50,007 bases of DNA, taken from an uncultured Gammaproteobacteria bacterium. GTDB taxonomy: Bacteria > Pseudomonadota > Gammaproteobacteria > PS1 > Pseudothioglobaceae. Of this stretch, positions 43,618-50,007 are shown piece by piece (position 1 is the stretch's first letter; the number at the start of each line of letters is the position of its first letter). The stretch covers positions 1 to 50,007 of the forward strand of contig CABWZI010000012.1 in NCBI GenBank assembly GCA_902509905.1, given 5' to 3'. Below the pieces are notes generated by a model. The model had not been told where the DNA came from. It saw nothing but the letters and a program-made list of their open reading frames with translations, and ran no database searches. A program made the translations under genes and the position numbers.

Positions 43618-43875
43618 ATGGCACATAAAAAAGCTGGCGGTAGTACTAATAACGGTAGAGATTCGGTATCCAAAAGATTAGGAGTTAAACGTTTTGGAGG
43701 CCAGTCAGTTCTAGCTGGAAATATTCTTGTTCGCCAAAGAGGTACTAAGTTCCATCCTGGTACAAATGTTAAGAAAGGCAAGGATGATACTTTATTTGCT
43801 GTCGTAGATGGTAAAGTTCAATTTGAAAAGAAAGGTAAGTTTAATCGTCAATATGTTTCAATTCAAACTGCTTAA
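43618..43875 (+). CDS. rpmA: 50S ribosomal protein L27
   Basis: L27's N-terminus reaches the peptidyl transferase centre. [16 protein letters not shown] and [19 protein letters not shown] are family marks, 85 residues. There is no extra cleaved N-terminal peptide of the Firmicutes kind. obgE, which normally follows, is absent, and a terminator comes next. Confidence 0.98.
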   Translation: MAHKKAGGSTNNGRDSVSKRLGVKRFGGQSVLAGNILVRQRGTKFHPGTNVKKGKDDTLFAVVDGKVQFEKKGKFNRQYVSIQTA

Positions 43876-43899
43876 AAAAATAGCATTTAATTTCTCTGA

Positions 43900-43923
43900 A
43901 AAGGCGCCTATAGGCGCTTTTTT
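43900..43923 (+). terminator. Rho-independent terminator after rpmA
   Basis: The palindrome GCGCCTATAGGCGC has an A-run before it and seven T after it, 25 bases beyond the rpmA stop. It separates the ribosomal operon from fabD. Confidence 0.82.
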
Positions 43924-43953
43924 ATTATTATTCCTTCTATAATTAATTCTAAT

Positions 43954-44889
43954 ATGAAATATTCAATTGTATTCCCCGGTCAAGGGTCCCAGTCACTTGG
44001 GATGATGTCCGATTTAAATCAAAATTTTTCTATTGTTAGTGAAATCTTCCAAGAGGCTAGCGATGCAATAAATGTTGATCTCTGGAAGATAATTAACGAA
44101 GACCAAGAGGCGCTTAATCTTACTGAAAATACTCAACCAGCGATGTTAGCAGCTGGTTATGCAACATATAAAATTCTGTCTGAAGAAATTAATCTTGCAC
44201 CTCTATCAATGGCTGGGCATAGTCTAGGTGAATATACAGCTCTAGTAGCATCCAATTCTTTAAATTTTTTTGATGCCATAAAACTGGTTAAAAAAAGGGG
44301 TCAGTTAATGCAGTCAGCAGTCCCCAATGGGTCTGGTTCAATGGCAGCCATACTTGGGCTTGACGATAGAGTGATCATTGAGCGGTGCAATCAAGCTAGC
44401 AAAAATGGTGTGGTTGAGGCTGTTAATTTTAACTCCCCAGGTCAAGTTGTTATTGCTGGTGAAAAAGAAGCAGTGACTTACACATGTGAGCTTTTAAAAG
44501 AGGCTGGAGCAAAAAGAGCATTAATTCTTCCAGTCAGCGTGCCATCTCACTGCTCTTTAATGAAAGATGCTGCAAATGAATTTAAAAACTCAGTGGATAG
44601 TATTGAATTTAGAATGAACGATGTGAAAGTGATTCACAATGTTGATGCAGACTATTCAAGTAACATTGAAGATATTAAGTCCAAGTTGGTTGAGCAGTTA
44701 TACAGGCCAGTACTTTGGACATCATCTGTTCTAAAAATGAAAGAACTAGGAGTTGAAAAGCTTATCGAGGCTGGTCCTGGAAAAGTTTTATCGGGTCTTA
44801 CAAGGCGTATCGATAAATCATTAAGTGCTTCAGCTATAATAGATGTGATTTCATTAAAATCTACGATAGAGGAGATATCAAATGCTTGA
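43954..44889 (+). CDS. fabD: Malonyl-CoA:acyl carrier protein transacylase
   Basis: FabD loads malonyl onto acyl carrier protein for fatty acid synthesis. The catalytic serine S90 is in AGHSLGEYTAL, the VFPGQGSQ start is present, and the catalytic histidine lies in VPSHCSLM near residue 201. Length is 311. Its end overlaps the fabG start by 8 bases. The usual partners fabH and plsX are not upstream. Confidence 0.95.
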   Translation: MKYSIVFPGQGSQSLGMMSDLNQNFSIVSEIFQEASDAINVDLWKIINEDQEALNLTENTQPAMLAAGYATYKILSEEINLAPLSMAGHSLGEYTALVASNSLNFFDAIKLVKKRGQLMQSAVPNGSGSMAAILGLDDRVIIERCNQASKNGVVEAVNFNSPGQVVIAGEKEAVTYTCELLKEAGAKRALILPVSVPSHCSLMKDAANEFKNSVDSIEFRMNDVKVIHNVDADYSSNIEDIKSKLVEQLYRPVLWTSSVLKMKELGVEKLIEAGPGKVLSGLTRRIDKSLSASAIIDVISLKSTIEEISNA

Positions 44890-45622
44890 TGGAAAAATAG
44901 TTCTTGTGACTGGAGCGACGAGAGGTATTGGCAAGGCAATTTCATTAACTTTAGGAAATTCTGGAGCAACTGTTATTGGAACAGCGACTACTGAATCTGG
45001 CGCGGATAATATCTCAAAAGTGTTTGCTGAAAACAAAATTACTGGAAAAGGCATGAAATTGGATGTGACTGACAATGATCAAGTCTCTAATCTTGTGAAG
45101 AATATCGGAGAAGATTTTGGCTCAGTCGATATCTTAGTGAATAATGCTGGAATCACAAAGGATAACATTCTTTTAAGAATGAAAGATGATGAGTGGGAAG
45201 ATATTATCAATACAAATCTTTCATCAATATATAAGATGTCAAAATCAGTACTAAGGGGAATGATTAAAAACCGCTCAGGTAGAATTATCTCAATCACCTC
45301 AGTGGTTGGAGCTATGGGAAACGCTGGACAGTCAAATTATGGTGCCGCAAAAGCAGGGATTATTGGTTTTACAAAATCTTTGGCTCGAGAGGTTGGAGTT
45401 AGGGGTGTTACGGTCAATGCAATTGCTCCCGGCTTTATTGAGACTGACATGACTAATAGTTTGCCTGATGATCAAAAAGAAACTTTAGCTGCGCAAATCC
45501 CTATGGGAAGGTTGGGTACTGCCGATGAAGTAGCCCAGGCTGTATTATTTCTCGCAGGTGAAAGTGGGTCTTACATTACCGCCCAGACTATTCATGTTAA
45601 TGGTGGCATGTACACTATATAG
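44882..45622 (+). CDS. fabG: 3-oxoacyl-[acyl-carrier-protein] reductase
   Basis: FabG is the NADPH-dependent beta-ketoacyl-ACP reductase. The NADP loop is TGATRGIG (residues 10-17), NNAG (87-90) is present, and the catalytic Ser-Tyr-Lys is S140, Y153, K157. The final region GGMYTI is typical. 246 residues is standard. The overlap with fabD implies coupling. acpP, which normally follows fabG, is missing, and a Wzz-like gene comes instead on the opposite strand. Confidence 0.96.
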   Translation: MLDGKIVLVTGATRGIGKAISLTLGNSGATVIGTATTESGADNISKVFAENKITGKGMKLDVTDNDQVSNLVKNIGEDFGSVDILVNNAGITKDNILLRMKDDEWEDIINTNLSSIYKMSKSVLRGMIKNRSGRIISITSVVGAMGNAGQSNYGAAKAGIIGFTKSLAREVGVRGVTVNAIAPGFIETDMTNSLPDDQKETLAAQIPMGRLGTADEVAQAVLFLAGESGSYITAQTIHVNGGMYTI

Positions 45623-45634
45623 AAATTTCTATGC

Positions 45635-46474
45635 TTAGCTCTCTCGATAGCTTTTTATAAAACTATTGATAAAAATTAATAAAATACCAGTAATCAATCC
45701 AATAAAAATACCCAAAAATATAATTAATGGAGATTTTGGTTTACTCTCATCTGTTTCAATATTACCAATAATTTGAGATTTTACTTTAACTTCTGAATCT
45801 AAATCCTTTAGATTTTGTCTTAAATATCCAAGTGTCTGATTCAATGAAAATATTTGATCTGTATATGAAGAATTCTGAGCAAGCAGTTTGAGATTTTCAA
45901 TTGCTTGATCCTCTTTTTCTAAGTTTGAAATAATATTCAAATACTTGGATTGATTTTTGCTTGATAATTTTGCTGTGTAAAAATTTATTTTAGCTTGTAA
46001 AGATTCAATATCATAGGAAATTTTATTTTTCTTTTGTTCAGCTTTTAATTTTTTTAATCTTGAATGGCGCTCATCAATAAAACTAATTAATTCATTCAAT
46101 ATATTTTCATTTTTTTCAACTGAGCTTGAAGTAGTTTCCATTTTAATTACTTTATTCTCTAATATATTCATTGACACTTTCTGACTGAGTTTATTATCTG
46201 GATTTTTCAATAATAGAATTTTTAACTCAGAAATAAATTCAGAGGGTTCCTCGATTAAATTCTTTTTTCCACTAAGTGTTTCAATATAACCAATCTCAAA
46301 TTTAATTGATGATTTAAATGAGGGCTCTAGAGAAAGAGAATAAATAATGCTTGCTATTATAAAAATCAGTATAGTTGAGATTAATATTTTTTTAGACTCT
46401 ATGAGTATTTTGAAAATTTCTTTCAAATCTATTTCATCTCCAACATACAGAGATTTGTTTAAGTCATTAGCCAT
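45635..46474 (-). CDS. Wzz-like polysaccharide chain-length determinant (orphan)
   Basis: This is a Wzz-family membrane protein of 279 residues. Span 1 covers about residues 33-52. A long helical, Lys/Glu/Asn-rich periplasmic domain follows. The closing segment ESKPKSPLIIFLGIFIGLIT is the proline-rich motif plus second span that Wzz uses. No Walker A tyrosine kinase domain follows and no wzx, wzy or glycosyltransferase gene is close, so its partner polymerase lies elsewhere. The gene ends 12 bases from the convergent fabG. Confidence 0.72.
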   Translation of the reverse strand: MANDLNKSLYVGDEIDLKEIFKILIESKKILISTILIFIIASIIYSLSLEPSFKSSIKFEIGYIETLSGKKNLIEEPSEFISELKILLLKNPDNKLSQKVSMNILENKVIKMETTSSSVEKNENILNELISFIDERHSRLKKLKAEQKKNKISYDIESLQAKINFYTAKLSSKNQSKYLNIISNLEKEDQAIENLKLLAQNSSYTDQIFSLNQTLGYLRQNLKDLDSEVKVKSQIIGNIETDESKPKSPLIIFLGIFIGLITGILLIFINSFIKSYRES

Positions 46475-46546
46475 GATTAATTAACCCAAATATTTAACAT
46501 AAAGATATTTTATAGAATTTAAATTCATATTGACCTCAAAAAAAAG

Positions 46547-46999
46547 TTAATCTCTCCTTGATTTAAAGAATGATTGTAAGATATTCTTACATTCATGCTC
46601 CAGCACTCCCCCACTAGTTGATATTTGATGGTTAAAGATTGATTCCGATGAGAGATCAATAGTTGAGCCACAAACCCCACTTTTAGGATCTGAAGTTCCA
46701 AAAACCACTCTTTCAATTCGAGCATGAATCATTGCCCCAAGGCACATGGCACAGGGCTCTAAAGTAACATATAAAGTTGTTTGTGGTAATCTGTAGTTAT
46801 TTAATTTTTCACCAGCCTTTCTAAGAACTTCTATTTCAGCATGAGCGGTTGGATCATTTTTTGAGATTGGACAATTATGGGCCTTTGAAATAATTTGATT
46901 ATTTTGAACTAGAATTGAGCCTACAGGAACCTCGCCCTTATCTTTTGCAATATTGGCTTCTAGAATTGCAAGTTGCATCCATTTTTCATCTTCAATCAT
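46547..46999 (-). CDS. tadA: tRNA adenosine(34) deaminase
   Basis: TadA converts A34 to inosine in tRNA-Arg(ACG). The zinc site is complete: H53-A-E55 and P-C83-A-M-C86 in EPCAMCLGAMIHARI. The start IEDEKWMQLAILEA and the 150-residue length fit TadA and not guanine deaminase. It is transcribed 27 bases downstream of the LysE-type gene. Confidence 0.93.
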   Translation of the reverse strand: MIEDEKWMQLAILEANIAKDKGEVPVGSILVQNNQIISKAHNCPISKNDPTAHAEIEVLRKAGEKLNNYRLPQTTLYVTLEPCAMCLGAMIHARIERVVFGTSDPKSGVCGSTIDLSSESIFNHQISTSGGVLEHECKNILQSFFKSRRD

Positions 47000-47026
47000 T
47001 CTTGCATTTTAACAAATGAACTATTT

Positions 47027-47647
47027 TTATAGCCAATTTCCTTCAACTGCTAATTTAAAGGCAATAGAAAACATAATTACCGCTATTACAAAATCTAGAA
47101 TGCGCCAAGAATTATGATTTTGCATGATAGGAGCTAAAAATTTTGCACCATACGAAAGGCCAAAGAAAAATATAAAACTAGCAAGAGATGCTCCAATTGC
47201 AAATCCAACTCTTAATTCTCCAGAAAATTGCTGCGCTATTGAGCCTATAAGAATAACAGTATCAAGATAGACGTGCGGGTTTGCAAACGTTAAAATGAAA
47301 AGAGCTATTAGTGTAGGGAGTAGCCCTTTTGCTGTTGTTTTTTCGATATCAATAGATGAATCTGATTTAAAGACACTCATTAGCCGAATAATGCCATAAC
47401 CTGAGAGCCAAATAGATGAAATCCCAAAAAGAATATTAGAAAATTGATCTATAAAATTATTGAAAAAAATAGATATTCCAGTAACTCCAAGGCATATTAG
47501 AGCGGTATCAGAAACTGCGCAAAATAATGCGACATAAAAGACATGTTGTCGCAAAATTCCATGCCTTAAAACAAATGCATTTTGCGCACCAATTGCCACA
47601 ATTAATGAAAGCCCAAGAAAAAAGCCAGTAAAAAAAGCTGAAAGCAT
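47027..47647 (-). CDS. LysE/ArgO family amino-acid exporter
   Basis: This inner-membrane carrier of 206 residues with about six spans exports basic amino acids or similar compounds. GLSLIVAIGAQNAFVLRHG near the start and FANPHVYLDTVILIG near residue 120 are the LysE/ArgO signature. The RHtB branch has a different NPxxxxF motif. No LysR-type regulator (ArgP/LysG) is next to it. It may share a transcript with tadA. Confidence 0.88.
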   Translation of the reverse strand: MLSAFFTGFFLGLSLIVAIGAQNAFVLRHGILRQHVFYVALFCAVSDTALICLGVTGISIFFNNFIDQFSNILFGISSIWLSGYGIIRLMSVFKSDSSIDIEKTTAKGLLPTLIALFILTFANPHVYLDTVILIGSIAQQFSGELRVGFAIGASLASFIFFFGLSYGAKFLAPIMQNHNSWRILDFVIAVIMFSIAFKLAVEGNWL

Positions 47648-47687
47648 AAAGTCACGAAAATAATTTTAAATAAATAACAATAATTAC

Positions 47688-47756
47688 TCCCACTCAATGA
47701 TTAAAAACTTATAAATCATTGATTTTATTGGGTTTTTTGACTATTCCCACTCAATG
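47688..47756 (-). repeat. Direct repeat: second copy of the guaA 3' end
   Basis: The 12 bases CATTGAGTGGGA at the end of guaA (47745-47756) recur exactly at 47688-47699, 57 bases further downstream. With flanks the match is 14 of 16. Both copies are in the same frame and both encode I-E-W-E followed by a stop, with no stop in the 18 codons between. Such pairs are seen where an element integrates at the 3' end of guaA, but no integrase is present. Confidence 0.7.
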
Positions 47757-49315
47757 GTAGATGGTGGTTTTCCAGATATGTCATAGACTACCCTAGATAT
47801 TCGATTAATTTCATTCATAATACGATTCGAAACATGATCCAAAAAGTCATAAGGAAGCCTCGCCCATCTTGCAGTCATAAAATCTATAGTTTCTACTGCT
47901 CTAAGTGCTATTACATAGTCATATCGTCTCTCATCTCCAGTAACTCCTACGGATTTGACTGGGAGAAAAACAGCAAAAGCTTGATTCACAGAGTCATATA
48001 AATTAAAGCTTTTTAACTCCTCCATGAAAATGTGATCTGCACGTCTCAATATTTCTGCAAACTCTTCTTTAACTGGACCTAGAATTCGTACACCTAGACC
48101 AGGACCAGGGAAGGGGTGTCGGAAGAGCATTTGTTTTGGTAGGCCAAGTTTTATTCCAATTTCTCTCACCTCATCTTTGAAAAGCTCCTTAAGAGGCTCA
48201 ACTAAATCGAATTTTAAATCTTCAGGAAGGCCGCCAACATTATGATGAGATTTAATTACTTTGGCTTTGCCAGATGCAGCACCAGCAGACTCAATAATGT
48301 CAGGATAAATTGTACCTTGAGCTAGAAAGTTTATATCTTGTAATTTTTTTGCTTCAATATCAAATATTTCAATAAATGCGTTACCAATAATTTTTCTTTT
48401 GAGTTCAGGATCACTTTTATCTAACAACTTATTAAAGAAATATTGCTGAGCATCAACTCGAATAACTTTTACTCCAAGATTCTCACTGAAGGTGTTCATT
48501 ACTTCATTGCCCTCATTGAGCCTTAATAATCCATTGTCTACAAATACACAAGTTAGTTGATTGCCTATCGCTTTCTGAAGAAGAACGGCAACTACTGAGG
48601 AGTCAACACCACCAGAAAGACCTAATAAAACTCTCTGTTTACCAACCTGTAACTTAATTTTCTGAATTAAGTCTTCAATGATATTTTCTGTGGTCCATTT
48701 TTTTTCACATCTACATATTTTAGTAACAAACCTTTCTAAAATTTTATTACCTTGTTTAGTATGTGTTACCTCAGGATGAAATTGAAGACCATAGTAACCT
48801 TTGTCCGAATTTGCAAAACCAGCGACTGGACAGTTATCTGTTGATGCAATTAATTCGAATCCTGGTGGCAATCTCGTCACCTCAATACCATGGCTCATCC
48901 AAACATCTAATATTCCATGTCCGTCAGAGTTTATTTCATCACAAATTTCATTTAATAGTTGTGAGTGATTTCTGGCACGAATTTGAGCAAAGCCAAATTC
49001 AGATTTATTTGCGATATTGGCTTCTCCACCAAGCTGAACCGCCATAGTTTGCATCCCATAACAAATACCTAAGATAGGAACATTAAGATCAAAAACAATT
49101 TGTGGAGCTTTGGCAGAGGTCTCTTCACTTACCGTATCAGGACCCCCAGAGAGAATAATTCCACTAGGATTAAAATTTTTAATAAAATGGATGTTTACAT
49201 CATATGGAACCAGTTCACAATAAACACCAATCTCTCGAACTCTTCTTGCTATAAGCTGAGTATATTGAGAGCCAAAATCAAGAATCAAAATCTTATGATG
49301 ATGAATATTAGGCAT
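47741..49315 (-). CDS. guaA: GMP synthase (glutamine-hydrolysing)
   Basis: GuaA aminates XMP to GMP. The amidotransferase domain has the nucleophile C85 ([10 protein letters not shown]) and triad H180/E182 (QFHPEV). The ATP-pyrophosphatase domain starts with the PP-loop SGGVDSS (234-240). A dimerisation domain ends with the universal PPSTIEWE. 524 residues is normal. guaB does not precede it. A second copy of the final codons lies just beyond the stop. It diverges from lptG by only 46 bases. Confidence 0.97.
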   Translation of the reverse strand: MPNIHHHKILILDFGSQYTQLIARRVREIGVYCELVPYDVNIHFIKNFNPSGIILSGGPDTVSEETSAKAPQIVFDLNVPILGICYGMQTMAVQLGGEANIANKSEFGFAQIRARNHSQLLNEICDEINSDGHGILDVWMSHGIEVTRLPPGFELIASTDNCPVAGFANSDKGYYGLQFHPEVTHTKQGNKILERFVTKICRCEKKWTTENIIEDLIQKIKLQVGKQRVLLGLSGGVDSSVVAVLLQKAIGNQLTCVFVDNGLLRLNEGNEVMNTFSENLGVKVIRVDAQQYFFNKLLDKSDPELKRKIIGNAFIEIFDIEAKKLQDINFLAQGTIYPDIIESAGAASGKAKVIKSHHNVGGLPEDLKFDLVEPLKELFKDEVREIGIKLGLPKQMLFRHPFPGPGLGVRILGPVKEEFAEILRRADHIFMEELKSFNLYDSVNQAFAVFLPVKSVGVTGDERRYDYVIALRAVETIDFMTARWARLPYDFLDHVSNRIMNEINRISRVVYDISGKPPSTIEWE

Positions 49316-49361
49316 ATGGAAAAATATGTTTTGAAATGAATAATTACAATATGTTATTTTA

Positions 49362-50007
49362 ATGAAAATCAGAGACCGTTATATTGCTAAAACACTATTA
49401 ATGTATTCATTTGTGGTTATGCTTGTTTGGCTAAGCATTTATAGTTTTTTTAATTTCTTATCTGAATTAAATTCAGTTGGAACCTCAAATTACACTATTC
49501 TTGGTGCTATAAAATTTATCTTATTGTGTATCCCAGAGGTTGCCTATGATCAATCTTCAGCTGTAATTTTGCTTGGGTGTCTTCTAGGAATGGGCCATCT
49601 TGCATCAACTGGGCAGCTTCTTATTTTTAGAGTATCAGGTTTATCGGTATTAAGAACAGTTTGGGTTACAGTAAAAAATGCACTTATCTTTATATTTTTA
49701 TTAATATTAATTGGCGAGGTTTTTGCGCCATACTTGACTAAATATGCGGAAGAAGAAAGAGCAAGTGCTTTGGGTCAAGTGAGTTTGTCGAATAATCAAG
49801 ATGGTTTTTGGATTAGAGATGGCGATAATTTTATCAACGTTGAAAATAATGTTGATGGAAGTTTTTTTAATGGAATCACTATTTTTGAGGTCAATAAGTC
49901 CAATAAGATTGAAAGCATAATTAATTCAGAAAGTGCCAATTTTGATGGTCAATCACTTAGCCTTAATGAAACGGATATTTTTTCAATAACAACTAATAAT
50001 TCTTTTG
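49362..50007 (+). CDS. lptG: LPS export permease LptG, N-terminal part
   Basis: The reading frame starts [20 protein letters not shown] and runs off the window (215 codons seen). It is an LptF/LptG (YjgP/YjgQ) family membrane subunit of the LptBFGC complex that lifts lipopolysaccharide out of the inner membrane. About three spans come first, with [26 protein letters not shown] and [20 protein letters not shown], followed by the beginning of the periplasmic beta-jellyroll. The DRYIxK start and the LASxxxL segment favour LptG over LptF. lptF, usually just upstream, is absent. Confidence 0.85.
   Translation, partial: MKIRDRYIAKTLLMYSFVVMLVWLSIYSFFNFLSELNSVGTSNYTILGAIKFILLCIPEVAYDQSSAVILLGCLLGMGHLASTGQLLIFRVSGLSVLRTVWVTVKNALIFIFLLILIGEVFAPYLTKYAEEERASALGQVSLSNNQDGFWIRDGDNFINVENNVDGSFFNGITIFEVNKSNKIESIINSESANFDGQSLSLNETDIFSITTNNSF

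Noticed and set aside
43446-43781. 111-residue frame antisense to rplU and rpmA
   Set aside because: It lies wholly inside two highly conserved ribosomal protein genes and is a shadow.
44652-44969. 105-residue frame antisense to fabD-fabG
   Set aside because: It covers coding sequence of both genes and resembles no known protein.
1-50007. CRISPR arrays, insertion sequences, prophage or toxin-antitoxin genes
   Set aside because: I saw no regularly spaced repeats, transposase, integrase, phage structural or toxin-antitoxin frames on either strand.

Overview
This window is a piece of chromosome from an AT-rich, free-living gammaproteobacterium. The evidence is the gene content: a single-domain HisB and separate HisH, CmoA, UbiC, exonuclease I (SbcB), LpxH and an LptG-like protein, DUF1841, PP0621 and YciB families, and a MsbA-like exporter. 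Low GC, very short spacers and several 1-11 base overlaps point to a streamlined marine genome. The SUP05/Thioglobus-type group is my best guess from general character. No 16S rRNA gene is present to settle it.

Layout. 1-664: start of an E2 acyltransferase (minus). 821-2497: two-gene YadG/YadH-type ABC exporter. 2503-3084: PlsY (minus). 3218-10678: a long plus-strand run of biosynthesis and housekeeping genes (folB, folK, DsbA-like, thiD, hisC, Nif3-like, aldo/keto reductase, asd, hisB, hisH). 10698-17745: a minus-strand run for DNA/RNA upkeep (DUF1841, nth, sbcB, cold-shock protein, DEAD-box helicase, redoxin, tcdA, tatD). 17800-20352: an EptA-like phosphoethanolamine transferase and rplM-rpsI. 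20421-34702: a long minus-strand block of Bax-like protein, ABC exporter, gpsA, rhodanese, trpG-like, cmoA, ubiC, recG, RidA-like, an MFS carrier and a complete four-gene PotGFHI-like uptake system. 35005-38089: a xanthine/urate-type permease, a divergent D-2-hydroxyglutarate dehydrogenase-like gene and tRNA-Leu(UAA). 38168-50007: hydrolase, PP0621, yciB, an RNase II-like gene, lpxH, ppiB, rplU-rpmA, fabD-fabG, an orphan Wzz-like gene, tadA, a LysE-family exporter, guaA and the start of lptG.

Much of the window serves core metabolism (folate, thiamine, histidine, aspartate-family, fatty acid, glycerolipid, ubiquinone and GMP synthesis) and envelope building (PlsY, GpsA, EptA-like, MsbA-like, LpxH, YciB, Wzz-like, LptG). 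The uptake genes, a binding-protein-dependent cationic-substrate system and a purine permease, fit scavenging of nitrogen-rich organics from dilute water.

I found no CRISPR array, insertion sequence, prophage, toxin-antitoxin pair or obvious defence system. The most unusual non-coding signal is a second in-frame copy of the guaA 3' end 57 bases downstream of the first. It resembles a site left by an integrated element. Other points worth checking are a double palindrome upstream of the purine permease, a strong hairpin inside the PotGFHI-like operon, and two membrane proteins with extra soluble segments.
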